Program-made: the position numbers and the translations under genes
The notes under the pieces: model-generated
Seen by the model: the letters and a program-made list of their open reading frames with translations, nothing else
Database searches by the model: none
What the model was told of the DNA's origin: nothing
Part shown: piece after piece, positions 63,167 to 64,000 of the stretch
Numbering within the stretch: position 1 is the stretch's first letter
Layout: each line of letters opens with the position of its first letter
DNA from: Anaerococcus obesiensis ph10
GTDB lineage: Bacteria > Bacillota > Clostridia > Tissierellales > Peptoniphilaceae
Assembly: GCF_000311745.1 (NCBI RefSeq)
Contig: NZ_HE978533.1
Location: forward strand, 92,087 to 156,086
Length of the DNA: 64,000 nucleotides
Direction of reading: 5' to 3'

Positions 63167-64000
63167 ATGGACTATTTAGGTCAAAAAAATGAAATTGTAA
63201 AAAAACTTGACTCAGATAGCGCAAGAGGCTTGTCAAGCGAACTTGCAGCAAAACGTCTTGAAGAAAACGGCCCAAATAAAATTGAATCTAAGAAGAAAAA
63301 ATCTCTTGGTAAAAAAATCGCCGAGCAAATCATTGATCCTATGGTAATTTTATTGATAGTTGCATCAATCGTTTCAGCTTTTACAGGCGATAAAGTTGAA
63401 TGTTTTATAATTATTGCTATCGTTATTATCAATGCAATTATGTCAATTATTCAAGAAGGAAAAGCTGAAGATTCTGTTGAGGCCTTGCAAAAAATGTCAT
63501 CGCCTGAGGCAAGCGTAATTCGTGATGGCAAAAAAATAAAAGTAAAAGCAGAAGAATTGGTTGTGGGAGATGTTGTCGTAATTGAAACTGGCGATATTGT
63601 TCCAGCTGATATGCGTTTATTAGAATCATCAAATTTAAAAATCGACGAGTCTTCTCTTACTGGAGAATCTGTTGCAACAGAAAAAAATTCTGAGGCTGTT
63701 TATGACAGCGAAGTAGGAATTGGCGATAGGGAAAACTTTGCTTTCTCATCAACAATTGTAACTTACGGACACGCAAGAGGAATTGTTACTCAAACTGGTT
63801 CTGACACAGAAATGGGAAAAATCGCATCAAGCCTTCATCAAGTTGAAGATAAGGATACGCCATTACAAAGACAATTAAATAAATTATCAAAACTTTTGGC
63901 AATTCTTGTAGTTGTTGTTTGTATAATTGTATTTGTTGTTGGATATTTTAGAACTGGCGATTCGCTTTTAGATAATTTAATGGTTGCAGTTTCTCTTGCA
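63167..64000 (+). CDS. P-type cation-transporting ATPase, partial
   Basis: The first 278 codons are visible and the rest lies beyond the window. The N-terminal cation-ATPase domain (LSSELAAKRLEENGPNKI near 23), membrane helices near 60-95 and the actuator-domain motif DESSLTGES near 162 place it among P-type II (calcium-like) pumps. TTAAGGAGGTAGG precedes the ATG. The manganese riboswitch upstream suggests export of Mn2+ (or Ca2+). Confidence 0.93.
   Translation, partial: MDYLGQKNEIVKKLDSDSARGLSSELAAKRLEENGPNKIESKKKKSLGKKIAEQIIDPMVILLIVASIVSAFTGDKVECFIIIAIVIINAIMSIIQEGKAEDSVEALQKMSSPEASVIRDGKKIKVKAEELVVGDVVVIETGDIVPADMRLLESSNLKIDESSLTGESVATEKNSEAVYDSEVGIGDRENFAFSSTIVTYGHARGIVTQTGSDTEMGKIASSLHQVEDKDTPLQRQLNKLSKLLAILVVVVCIIVFVVGYFRTGDSLLDNLMVAVSLA

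Overview
The window is a 64 kb stretch of a very AT-rich, low-GC Gram-positive chromosome. Gene content fits an anaerobic, host-associated Firmicute of the Peptoniphilaceae type (Anaerococcus, Peptoniphilus or Finegoldia-like): amino-acid and sugar catabolism, an oxygen-sensitive two-subunit serine dehydratase, a CtsR/Mcs/ClpC stress operon, CarD, many lipoproteins and AGGAGG ribosome sites. The genus is inferred from gene content only. No tRNA, rRNA or CRISPR array was seen.

Layout. 0-3.1 kb: sugar-acid operon (kdgT, split UxaA-type dehydratase, DapA/NanA-family aldolase). 3.2-10.9 kb: housekeeping block on the minus strand (carD, PIN-TRAM gene, ispD, ispF, metK, mreB-like, gpmA, degV, lipid kinase). 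11-16.7 kb: thiT, manA, a GntR-controlled ABC transporter with a clear operator, and a DUF2089/DUF4097 pair. 16.9-23.4 kb: accessory island with secreted proteins of unknown function, IS256 and IS3 remnants, genes with nonsense mutations and a type III toxin-antitoxin locus. 23.4-30.7 kb: two glycolipid glycosyltransferases, serine dehydratase, HAD phosphatase, pncB and an SDR. 30.9-36.6 kb: RpiR regulator, 6-phosphogluconate dehydrogenase, a 2-hydroxyacid dehydrogenase and a mannose-family PTS, probably for gluconate. 36.7-42.5 kb: complete rbsRKDACB ribose operon. 42.6-49.1 kb: radA, gshA-type ligase, lipoprotein, ogt, oxidoreductase and membrane proteins. 49.6-53.3 kb: zinc uptake operon (ZinT, AdcA/ZnuA with an unusual insertion, ZnuC, ZnuB). 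54.4-58.9 kb: ctsR-mcsA-mcsB-clpC, with an McsB that has lost its catalytic motifs. 59-62.3 kb: zinc peptidase, a candidate small RNA and the ktrAB potassium system. 62.5-64 kb: a LURP-one-like gene and a yybP-ykoY riboswitch before a P-type ATPase that runs off the window.

Most notable: (1) a ToxN/AbiQ-like type III toxin-antitoxin locus whose RNA antitoxin seems to be one pseudoknot unit instead of tandem repeats; (2) two copies of a 174/175 bp palindromic element, each sitting inside a transcription terminator; (3) a putative McsB pseudokinase; (4) a zinc-binding lipoprotein with about 130 extra residues; (5) several clean new operators.

Caution: degV, ogt, ktrA, the toxin gene (twice), a secreted-protein gene and an IS3 remnant are each one A or T short in a homopolymer run. 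That one-sided pattern suggests homopolymer under-calling in the assembly, so these genes may be intact in the organism.
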